NCBI GenBank assembly: GCA_900756715.1 | Contig: CAAELC010000152.1 | Span: 1 to 12,358 of the forward strand | Length of the DNA stretch: 12,358 bases | Source of the DNA: an uncultured Oscillospiraceae bacterium | GTDB lineage: Bacteria; Bacillota; Clostridia; Oscillospirales; Oscillospiraceae | Direction: 5' to 3' | Shown: positions 6,428 to 12,358 of the stretch, piece after piece | Position numbering within the stretch: position 1 is the first letter of the stretch | Layout of the letters: every line of letters starts with the position of its first letter | Translations under genes and position numbers: made by a program | Notes under the pieces: generated by a model | Told to the model about the DNA's origin: nothing | The model's database searches: none | Seen by the model: only the letters and a program-made list of their open reading frames with translations

Positions 6428-6474
6428 ATGTTTTCCGGGAAGGGGGTGTCCTGACGCCGGGAGTTTACCACTGA
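6289..6474 (+). CDS. Possible small ORF (61 residues) overlapping the leader terminator
   Basis: The ATG at 6289 is preceded by GGGGAGGG at a good distance, better than expected by chance. The frame gives 61 residues with no recognised motif: basic at the N-terminus, two Cys in the middle, and a hydrophobic S-V-T-L-L-P-A-F-Y-V-F segment. It runs straight through the terminator hairpin at 6385-6427, so if translated the ribosome would disturb that hairpin. It may equally be a chance frame in a structured RNA. I do not assign a function. Confidence 0.25.
   Translation: MTRSGVTIGSVRGSSVPFFGCRALRAADNETKAGDRVCSVTLLPAFYVFREGGVLTPGVYH
6385..6427 (+). terminator. Internal rho-independent terminator upstream of the surface-protein gene
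   Basis: Bases 6385-6399 pair with 6408-6422 (15 positions, one clear mismatch and two G-T pairs) around an eight-base loop, followed by five T (6423-6427). It sits 128 bases before the start codon of the next gene with no convincing promoter in between, which suggests either attenuation or a separate upstream transcript. Confidence 0.7.
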
Positions 6475-6554
6475 TTGCTGAGTTCCCGCTTGTTTTTCGG
6501 CAGGCTCGCTGCCGGAGAAAACCATAAGCAGACAAAAAGAACGGAGGAACGAAT

Positions 6555-8729
6555 ATGAACAAAAAGATTGCAGGCATTTTGCTGGCACTGTGCATGGCGC
6601 TGGTTTTGCTGCCGGTGCAGGCCGTGGCCGACGATGCCATGCCCAAGGTCAAGCTTGACGTGAGCATGGAAAATACCGAAAACGACGATTACAAGGTCAT
6701 GGACGGAGCCATCAACATTCGCAAGGAAAATGTTGTATACGAGCTGACCGGCACAACAGACCGGAAGCTTCAGATGTGGGGCAGCAATTCGCCCGACCCG
6801 GTGAAGACCTTTTATCTGCGTCTGAATAACGCCACCATCAATGGCGGCCTCACCATTACCAACTCCTATGGTGCCAAGTTGGTCATTGAGGTGATGGACG
6901 ATACCACCAACACCATCAAAAATGTCTATGCCGTTGACCTGACCATCACCGGAAAGGGCACGCTGAATGCAGAAGATCTGGGCGTGACACAGCAGAGCAG
7001 CAGTGACTCCCGCCAGCTGAAAAGCGCCCTTTACATCAAGGATACTACAATCAAAGCAGAAAAAACAGCGGGTAACCCCAGTGAGTGGAACGGCACCTGC
7101 GTGCTGGATGGCGATGCCAATGTGACCTATACCAGCGCCACGGAGTATTCAGCATTGAAGCTGGGGCAGACATATCAGTTTGATCATTCCCTGACGATGA
7201 AGGGAAATTCCAAGCTCTATTGCCTGCAGAAAGATATCGAAGCTCCTTCGGCAGGCTATGTAAGCGGTCTGGAGGGATTCAATGCGACGATTATCCTGCA
7301 GGACAACGCTTATCTGGAGGGACAGGGCAGAAAGGGAATGGATGGTGAGAATGGTTATACCGGCGGCAGCGGCATTGCCAGTCAATACGACATTATCGTA
7401 GAGGGGAACGCCACCATCAAGGCTACGGCTTACGGCGCAGCCATCAGCACACGGGGAAATGTGGAGATGAATGGCGGCAGGATTATTGCCAACAGCACCG
7501 AGTCCAACGGAATTTATGCCGCTGGCGGCATCAGCATCAAAAACGGCGAGGTTGAGGCGACAGGCTACTATCCCGCTTTGTATGCCGGTGAGGACCTGAT
7601 TGCGCAGAACAGCACCGTGAAGGCAACATCTACTGGTGATCTGGCCATTTATTCGCGGAATAAAGCGGTAACTCTGACAAACAGCCTGGTATATGCCAAA
7701 GGTGCGGATAACTACTATGTCATTTACGGAAATGATGGCGTCAATATTTCCGGTTCTTGGGTAGAGGCTTCTGATGCGGAGATTCGGGACCTCCGCATTG
7801 ATGACAGTGTGCTTTTCGACGGCAAGGAGGGCAAGGTGATCGGCAATGCCGCTATTCCCGCCGATGTGACCGTGGCAGAGGGAATGAAGCTGACGGTGCC
7901 GGAGGGGACTTCCCTGATTGTCCCTGAGGGGAAAACACTGACCAACCATGGTGTGGTTACCGTAAGCGGCGAAATTTCCAGAGTGGGCAATGTGGTTTGC
8001 GACAGCCACTCCTATAATTGGCAGAGCGAAAACGGCCAGTACTGGCAGCAGTGCAAGGTCTGCGGCCACGAAACCGAGAAAAAGGCCATCCCTGAAATTA
8101 CGATCAAGGGCGCGGACAAGGTTTGCAGAACGCAGGACTACAAGTTCAGCTTTACTCTGCCGGAGGGCGTGACCAATAGAACCTGCATGTATATGTTTAA
8201 ACTGGTTGGCGACGATATTGTACCAGCCGCTGAAAATGGCGTGTACAGCGGCACCGTAAAGGCCACTGCATATCAGGCGGGAGAAAACAGCTTTAAGCTG
8301 GTTGTAACCGCAGAAACCGAGGACGGCTTTACCTTTACCACCGAAAAGGTCGTTGCCATTCAGAACGAACACACCGGCGGCGAGGCCACCTGCAAGGATA
8401 AGGCGGCGTGCGAGGTGTGCGGCGAGCGCTACGGTGAGCCGGACGCGAAGAACCACAAGGCTTTGCAGCATGTGGAGGCGAAGGCTGCCACCAAGGACGC
8501 CGAGGGCAACATTGAATACTGGTACTGCGCTGACTGCGGCAAGTATTTCAAGGACGCGGCGGCAACCGCGGAAATAACCAAAGCGGACACTGTGACGGCG
8601 AAGCTGACGGACAGCGGGAAGCCTGCTACCGGCGACAGGGGCAGCGTGCTTTGGGTTGCGGTGCTGCTTATCAGCGGCGCGGCTATCGGCGTGACTGCCA
8701 CGGAAAGAAAGAGAAGACACCAGAGATAA
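6555..8729 (+). CDS. Secreted, probably sortase-anchored beta-helix-like surface protein with paired-Cys modules
   Basis: A 724-residue exported protein. Residues 1-25 form a signal peptide (M-N-K-K, hydrophobic core, cleavage likely after V-Q-A-V-A). Residues about 60-460 are strand-rich and repetitive, with recurring N/G-rich turns (I-T-G-K-G-T-L, V-E-G-N-A-T-I, V-E-M-N-G-G-R-I) as in right-handed beta-helix proteins, closing with a V-T-V-A-E-G-M-K-L-T-V-P-E-G run. Then come three small Cys modules: C482 with C500-x-x-C503, C613 with C619-x-x-C622, and C658-x-x-C661. A strand-rich Ig-like stretch (about 508-604) separates the first from the second. The end has K-P-A-T-G-D (689-694), a hydrophobic segment and a basic tail E-R-K-R-R-H-Q-R, a sorting signal lacking the usual Leu of LPXTG. 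The start has GGAGG nine bases upstream. A role in adhesion or carbohydrate contact is plausible but unproven. The gene looks less GC-rich than its neighbours. Confidence 0.85.
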   Translation: MNKKIAGILLALCMALVLLPVQAVADDAMPKVKLDVSMENTENDDYKVMDGAINIRKENVVYELTGTTDRKLQMWGSNSPDPVKTFYLRLNNATINGGLTITNSYGAKLVIEVMDDTTNTIKNVYAVDLTITGKGTLNAEDLGVTQQSSSDSRQLKSALYIKDTTIKAEKTAGNPSEWNGTCVLDGDANVTYTSATEYSALKLGQTYQFDHSLTMKGNSKLYCLQKDIEAPSAGYVSGLEGFNATIILQDNAYLEGQGRKGMDGENGYTGGSGIASQYDIIVEGNATIKATAYGAAISTRGNVEMNGGRIIANSTESNGIYAAGGISIKNGEVEATGYYPALYAGEDLIAQNSTVKATSTGDLAIYSRNKAVTLTNSLVYAKGADNYYVIYGNDGVNISGSWVEASDAEIRDLRIDDSVLFDGKEGKVIGNAAIPADVTVAEGMKLTVPEGTSLIVPEGKTLTNHGVVTVSGEISRVGNVVCDSHSYNWQSENGQYWQQCKVCGHETEKKAIPEITIKGADKVCRTQDYKFSFTLPEGVTNRTCMYMFKLVGDDIVPAAENGVYSGTVKATAYQAGENSFKLVVTAETEDGFTFTTEKVVAIQNEHTGGEATCKDKAACEVCGERYGEPDAKNHKALQHVEAKAATKDAEGNIEYWYCADCGKYFKDAAATAEITKADTVTAKLTDSGKPATGDRGSVLWVAVLLISGAAIGVTATERKRRHQR

Positions 8730-8750
8730 AACAGACATTTTGGGAATAGA

Positions 8751-8783
8751 AAAAGGCCCGCCATCACGGATGGCGGGCCTTTT
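8751..8783. terminator. Bidirectional rho-independent terminator between convergent genes
   Basis: A perfect 15-pair stem (8751-8765 with 8769-8783) with a three-base loop. The stem begins with four A (preceded by one more A) and ends with four T, so it works in both directions. It serves the surface-protein gene (stop at 8729) and the leftward argS (stop at 8840). Confidence 0.93.
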
Positions 8784-8839
8784 CGCTGCCTTTGCCGGAA
8801 AGAGGGGCAAAGGCGTAATTACAAAGAAGGTAAAGGTGA

Positions 8840-10582
8840 TTACATTTTTTCCGGGGCAGAGCAGCCGATGAGGGTCATGCCGTTTTTCAGCACGCTGCGG
8901 GCGGTATCCGCCAGCAGAAGACGAGCCTTCAGCAGATGCTCCTCCTCCCCCTTGATGCGGCAGGCACTGTAGAACTTGTGGAAGGCTGCCGCCAGCTCTG
9001 TCAGGTAGCGATTGATGAAGCTGGGGTCATAGTTTCGGGCGGCCAGACGCACCACCTCACTGTACTGTGCCAGTTCCTTGATGAGGGAAAGCTCGGCATC
9101 CTCCGTCAGCAGGGAGAAATCTACCTCGTCGGGGGAGGGAACGCAGTAGCCCTCAGCCTCCAGCGCCTTGAGCAGCGTGCAGATGCGGGCGTGGGCATAC
9201 TGCACATAGTACACCGGGTTTTCACTGTCCTCCCGCACGGCAAGGCCCAGATCGAACTCCATCTGCGTCTCCGGCTTGGCGTTGAAGAAATAGCGGCAGG
9301 CATCCACCGGAATTTCATCCAGCAGGTCTGTCAGGCTGATGGCCTTGCCGGTGCGCTTGGACATACGGACGACCTCGCCGTCACGCACCAGCTTTACCAG
9401 CTGCATCAGCACAATGTCAAGCCGGTGCTCGCCGTCCAGACCCAGTGCATCCATGGCGCCCTTCAGCCGGGCCACATGCCCGTGGTGGTCGGCACCCCAG
9501 ACATTGATCACCTTGTCAAAGCCACGCACACCCAGCTTGTTGCGATGGTAGGCAATGTCGGCGGCAAAATAGGTGTAAAAGCCGTTGGCGCGGCGCAGCA
9601 CATCGTCCTTCAGACCAAGCTTGTCGATCTCCTCCTCCTTCTTGCCGGCTTTTTTCAGATTCTCCCGGAGAATTTCCGAGGTTTTCAGCCACAGCGCCCC
9701 ATCCTTTTCATAGGTGAAGCCCAGATTGGAAAGCTGCGCCACGGTGTCTGCCACATAGCCGCTTTCGTGAAGGGTGGACTCGAAGAACCACTGGTCATAG
9801 TGGATGCCGTACCGGGCCAGATCGGTCTGCATTTTGGGAATATTCCGGTCAAGCCCGAAGCGGGCCAGAACATCGTGACGGGTCTTCTCGTCGCAGTGCA
9901 GGTACTTGTCGCCCTCCTGCTCATAAAAAGCCTGTGCCAGCTCACGGATGTCATCGCCGTGGTAGCCGTCTTCGGGGAACTGGACGGCATCCTCGCCGAG
10001 AAGGATCTGCATGTACCGGGCTTCCAGACTCTTGGCAAACTTTTCAATCTGGTTGCCGGCATCGTTCACATAAAACTCCCGCCACACATCGGCACCGGAT
10101 TTTTGCAGCACAGAGGCCAGCGTGTCACCCAGAACGCCGCCGCGGGCGTTGCCCATGTGCATGGGGCCGGTGGGGTTGGCGGAGACAAATTCCACCATAT
10201 ACTTCTTACCGCGGAGCATATCGTTCTTGCCGTAGTCCGCGCCCTCGCGCTGGATGGCGGACACGGTGTCGCCAAACCAGCGGCTGCCCAGACGGAAGTT
10301 CAGAAAGCCCGGCCCCGCCACGGACACGGAGGTGAAATAAGAGCCATCCAGCTCCAGACGGTCGGTCAGAATGGCAGCCAGCTCCCGGGGATTCTTGTGC
10401 AGAGCCTTGGCTGCGGCCAGACAAAAGGTGGTGGTGTAGTCGCCGTTGGCGGTGTCCTTAGGGATTTCCACCGACGGCGTGACGGGACAATCCTGCGGCA
10501 GCAGCCCTTCGGCTGCAGCTTTGGCATAGGCCCGCTTTGTCAGCTCCAGCACCTGATCTTTGGCGTTTTGTATCATATTCAT
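8840..10582 (-). CDS. argS: Arginyl-tRNA synthetase
   Basis: A 580-residue class I synthetase that charges tRNA-Arg. It has the N-terminal Arg-tRNA additional domain (about 5-100), S-A-N-P-T-G-P-M-H-M-G-N (134-145) carrying the HIGH-box variant HMGN, V-W-G-A-D-H-H-G-H-V (361-370), V-R-M-S-K-R-T-G-K (405-413) as the KMSKS-region equivalent, and a C-terminal DALR anticodon-binding domain from about 455 on. HMGN in place of HIGH and MSKR in place of KMSKS are both seen within ArgRS. A charged, Lys/Glu-rich insert of about 18 residues (303-322) lies between L-W-L-K-T-S-E and L-K-D-D-V-L. The start ATG has AGAAGGAG about nine bases upstream. It is the last gene of the murI-DUF1934-argS operon, 19 bases after its neighbour. 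Confidence 0.97.
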   Translation of the reverse strand: MNMIQNAKDQVLELTKRAYAKAAAEGLLPQDCPVTPSVEIPKDTANGDYTTTFCLAAAKALHKNPRELAAILTDRLELDGSYFTSVSVAGPGFLNFRLGSRWFGDTVSAIQREGADYGKNDMLRGKKYMVEFVSANPTGPMHMGNARGGVLGDTLASVLQKSGADVWREFYVNDAGNQIEKFAKSLEARYMQILLGEDAVQFPEDGYHGDDIRELAQAFYEQEGDKYLHCDEKTRHDVLARFGLDRNIPKMQTDLARYGIHYDQWFFESTLHESGYVADTVAQLSNLGFTYEKDGALWLKTSEILRENLKKAGKKEEEIDKLGLKDDVLRRANGFYTYFAADIAYHRNKLGVRGFDKVINVWGADHHGHVARLKGAMDALGLDGEHRLDIVLMQLVKLVRDGEVVRMSKRTGKAISLTDLLDEIPVDACRYFFNAKPETQMEFDLGLAVREDSENPVYYVQYAHARICTLLKALEAEGYCVPSPDEVDFSLLTEDAELSLIKELAQYSEVVRLAARNYDPSFINRYLTELAAAFHKFYSACRIKGEEEHLLKARLLLADTARSVLKNGMTLIGCSAPEKM

Positions 10583-10601
10583 GGTTTTATTTCTCCTTCT
10601 G

Positions 10602-11027
10602 TTATTCTTGTGTCATGTCCAGCTGCACCTGCAGGCAGCTGACTGGCTGGCCGCCGGCCAGCAGGGAATAGGACAGGGCCACGGAGCCGCAGCCATCCTC
10701 CTCCAGCGCCCAGAAGACCTGCCGGGCCTGTACCTGCAATCGCAGGTCACCCTGCGGGGTGGGGATGATCAGCTCGGCATCCTGCGCCGGGTCCAGACAC
10801 AGGGTGTAGCCTGCGCCGTCGTTTTGCAGGCGGGCCCGGGGACCATCCTGCTCCAGCTGCACCCGGGAGCGGACGCGCTGCCCACTTTCCCGTTCGGCAG
10901 CATCGTAGGTGATGCACCAGCCATACGCCGTTCGTTCCACCGTGCCGGTGCCGTCAAAGAGCAACTCGTCCTCCACCTCATCCACTTTGCTGCGGCTGCG
11001 CAGCAGAAGCTTTACATTTCCTTCCAC
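10602..11027 (-). CDS. DUF1934 (YwiB-like) protein
   Basis: A 141-residue soluble protein without a signal peptide or membrane segment. The pattern is an N-terminal strand rich in R/S (V-K-L-L-L-R-S-R-S), a D-x-x-E-D-E-L-L-F-D-G-T-G-T stretch, Y-G-W-C-I-T-Y, and then a succession of amphipathic strands, consistent with the beta-barrel (calycin-like) DUF1934 family. The family has no proven biochemical role. As in Bacillus subtilis ywiB-argS, it sits directly upstream of argS, which supports the assignment. The start is GTG at 11027, preceded by GGAGG six to seven bases upstream; the spacer after murI is only 12 bases. A later ATG at 11017 lacks that spacing. It is co-transcribed with murI and argS. 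Confidence 0.85.
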   Translation of the reverse strand: MEGNVKLLLRSRSKVDEVEDELLFDGTGTVERTAYGWCITYDAAERESGQRVRSRVQLEQDGPRARLQNDGAGYTLCLDPAQDAELIIPTPQGDLRLQVQARQVFWALEEDGCGSVALSYSLLAGGQPVSCLQVQLDMTQE

Positions 11028-11039
11028 GAGGCACCTCCG

Positions 11040-11852
11040 TCAGTATCGGTCGATGTTGACCGGCAGCACCGGCCGGGTCAGCTTTTCCTGCAGAAAATGA
11101 CCCGCCATCACGCCGAAGTCATCAGGCTGGTCGCTTGCAAAGAGGGTGGTTTCGCCGCTTTCGCTGTCGGAAAGCAGCTGGCGGGCCTGCAGGGTGCGCT
11201 TGAGCTCCCATGCGGCCTCCTCGCCGGTGTCGATCAGTGTGACCTCCGGCCCCATAACCTCAGCCACCACATCGTGCAGCAGCGGGTAATGGGTGCAGCC
11301 CAGAATCAGTGTGTCAATGCCGCTTTCCTTCACGGGCAGCAGATACTCCCGGGCCACGGTTTCTACCACCGTGTCGCCGGGGCGGTATCGCCCGTTTTCC
11401 ACCAACGGAACAAACAGGGGGCAGGCCCGGGACACGACCTCCATATCACCGCCCAGACGGCGGATGCAGCGCTCGTAAGCACCGCTGCGCACCGAGGCGG
11501 CGGTGGCAATCAGGCCCACGCGGCCATTGTGCGTGACACTGATGGCCCGGCGGCAGGCGGGCTCTACCACGCCGAGAATGGGCAGGTCGTTTTCCGCCTG
11601 CAGCGTAGGCAGACAGGTGGTGGATACCGTGCCGCAGGCCACCAGAATGGCCTTTATGTCAAAAGAACGGAGAAAGGACACATCCTGCCGGGCATAGCGC
11701 AGCAAAATCTCCGGCGAACGCCCACCGTAGGGCACACGGGAGGTATCCCCAAAGTATATAATGTTTTCAGAGGGGAGCAGCCTGCGCAACTGGCGAACGG
11801 CAGTCAGCCCACCCAGCCCCGAGTCGAACACTCCCACGGGCCTGCGATCCAT
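11040..11852 (-). CDS. murI: Glutamate racemase
   Basis: A 270-residue cytoplasmic enzyme interconverting L- and D-glutamate; D-Glu is the second residue of the peptidoglycan stem peptide. Seen directly: F-D-S-G-L-G-G-L-T (9-17, Asp10/Ser11), Y-F-G-D-T-S-R-V-P-Y-G (33-43), the first catalytic Cys in V-A-C73-G-T-V-S, E152 in L-V-E-N-G, and the second catalytic Cys in L-G-C186-T-H188-Y-P. The first Cys motif usually reads A-C-N-T-A; here the Asn is Gly (see findings). I start at ATG 11852, with GAGGTG six bases upstream; an in-frame GTG three codons earlier overlaps that site. It is the first gene of a leftward operon with DUF1934 and argS, and a second cell-wall gene in the window after rodA. 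Confidence 0.95.
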   Translation of the reverse strand: MDRRPVGVFDSGLGGLTAVRQLRRLLPSENIIYFGDTSRVPYGGRSPEILLRYARQDVSFLRSFDIKAILVACGTVSTTCLPTLQAENDLPILGVVEPACRRAISVTHNGRVGLIATAASVRSGAYERCIRRLGGDMEVVSRACPLFVPLVENGRYRPGDTVVETVAREYLLPVKESGIDTLILGCTHYPLLHDVVAEVMGPEVTLIDTGEEAAWELKRTLQARQLLSDSESGETTLFASDQPDDFGVMAGHFLQEKLTRPVLPVNIDRY

Positions 11853-11893
11853 AAAAAACACCTCACAAATAAAAGCACATTATTGAACACTTT

Positions 11894-11922
11894 ATTATAC
11901 TATGAAAATATCCGCCTCACAA
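11894..11922 (-). promoter_or_regulatory. Promoter of the murI-DUF1934-argS operon
   Basis: Minus strand TTGTGA (11922-11917), a 17-base spacer and a perfect TATAAT (11899-11894). The transcript would begin near 11887, about 35 bases before the murI start codon. Confidence 0.85.
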
Positions 11923-11975
11923 GGAAAAAATGGTGGTTCTGTTCATTTTTTTCAGTGGTAATTTCTGTGGACATC

Positions 11976-11984
11976 TGCTATACT
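11976..11984 (+). promoter_or_regulatory. Extended -10 promoter of the right-edge gene
   Basis: TATACT (11979-11984) is preceded by TG one base upstream (11976-11977). No good -35 is present at 16-18 bases. The transcript would start near 11991 and include the AAGGAGGTG ribosome binding site at 12010-12018. It diverges from the murI promoter. Confidence 0.55.
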
Positions 11985-12023
11985 GTCAGAAACAAAAGCA
12001 TTTGCCGGCAAGGAGGTGCCTGT

Positions 12024-12358
12024 ATGGAGCTTAATCTGACACAAAAGCAGTTCCGGCGGCTGCTGGATCTGGTATATATTGGGAACTGGGTTTTGAATTC
12101 TACCCGTGGAGATGACCGCATCCGGGAATATGATGAGGTGGAAAGCCGGGTGTTTGCTCATTGCCTTGGCTGCGGTATGACCCAGCTGACAGAGGTATAT
12201 GAAGGGGAACTGATTCCCTCGCGGGCCTTTGCCGAAGGGGGCATTCACAAGGCCATCATGGCCTATGAGGACAACATGTTCTTTGAAATTCTGGCGCAGG
12301 AGCTGGCCCTGCGGGACATGGATGACGCACCCATCACGCAGGATAACTATGATGAGGT
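12024..12358 (+). CDS. Protein of unknown function, 5' part only (runs off the right edge)
   Basis: An open frame from ATG 12024 to the window end gives 111 residues with no stop. A near-perfect AAGGAGGTG ribosome binding site lies five bases upstream and an extended -10 promoter further back, so this is a real gene. The protein is soluble-looking and acidic. It begins M-E-L-N-L-T-Q-K-Q-F-R-R-L-L-D-L-V-Y-I-G-N-W-V-L-N, then a Y-D-E-V-E-S-R-V-F stretch, a C-L-G-C pair (48-51), and helical segments rich in E, A and L such as F-F-E-I-L-A-Q-E-L-A-L-R-D. The pattern (Y-I-G-N-W followed by Y-E-D-N-M-F-F-E-I-L-A) resembles small uncharacterised proteins of Clostridia as far as I recall, but I cannot name a family or a function. 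Confidence 0.8.
   Translation, partial: MELNLTQKQFRRLLDLVYIGNWVLNSTRGDDRIREYDEVESRVFAHCLGCGMTQLTEVYEGELIPSRAFAEGGIHKAIMAYEDNMFFEILAQELALRDMDDAPITQDNYDE

Noticed and set aside
6507..6525. CGGCAG...CTGCCG hairpin just before the surface-protein gene as a terminator
   Set aside because: Six-pair stem with no T run after it on the plus strand; too weak.
7149..8810. Leftward open frame (553 codons) opposite the surface-protein gene
   Set aside because: It runs through the bidirectional terminator at 8751-8783 and is antisense to a gene with a clear signal peptide and sorting signal; no protein-like domains.
8936..10642. Long rightward open frame (568 codons) opposite argS
   Set aside because: It mirrors a full-length, motif-complete ArgRS on the other strand; its composition (H, Q, V, G rich) is what antisense of a GC-rich gene gives, and it lacks a ribosome binding site.
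11861..11922. CTCACAA repeated at 11862 and 11916 as a possible operator upstream of murI
   Set aside because: One copy is the ribosome binding site and the other the -35 box on the minus strand, so the match is explained by those functions.

Overview
The window reads as a chromosomal segment of a GC-rich Clostridia bacterium, most likely an Oscillospiraceae/Ruminococcaceae gut anaerobe (Gemmiger, Subdoligranulum or Faecalibacterium-like). This rests on family resemblance and style: low-GC Gram-positive gene neighbourhoods (DUF1934 beside argS), strong Shine-Dalgarno sites, sigma-A type promoters and a sortase-type surface protein, all in fairly GC-rich coding sequence. The species assignment is inference; no rRNA or other marker is present.

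Layout, left to right. Bases 1-260 are AT-rich and hold a leftward reading-frame remnant of an Ig-like/Y_Y_Y-type surface domain and a rightward terminator. A leftward rodA/ftsW-family gene (406-1554) has its own promoter and terminator. Divergent from it is a rightward cluster: tsaE, tsaB (overlapping, t6A tRNA modification) and upp (uracil salvage), closed by a terminator. After a roughly 200-base regulatory gap with a striking direct repeat come a Na+/phosphate cotransporter with a PhoU-like tail and a small membrane protein of the COG2426/Sm_multidrug_ex family. The latter has its own promoter inside the end of the transporter gene and its own terminator.

Bases 6155-6554 are a gene-free stretch with a candidate promoter, two hairpin-plus-T-run elements and a small ORF with a good ribosome binding site. 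It precedes a 724-residue secreted, beta-helix-like, probably sortase-anchored surface protein (6555-8729). A bidirectional terminator separates that gene from a convergent leftward operon murI - ywiB-like DUF1934 - argS (11852 back to 8840). That operon is driven by a good promoter, from which a rightward gene of unknown function diverges and runs off the right edge.

Most of the window is housekeeping: cell-wall synthesis (rodA, murI), tRNA charging and modification (argS, tsaE, tsaB), pyrimidine salvage (upp) and phosphate uptake. I found no CRISPR array, insertion sequence, defence system, tRNA or rRNA. The parts least explained by known features are the repeats upstream of the phosphate transporter, the leader region before the surface protein, and the AT-rich left edge.
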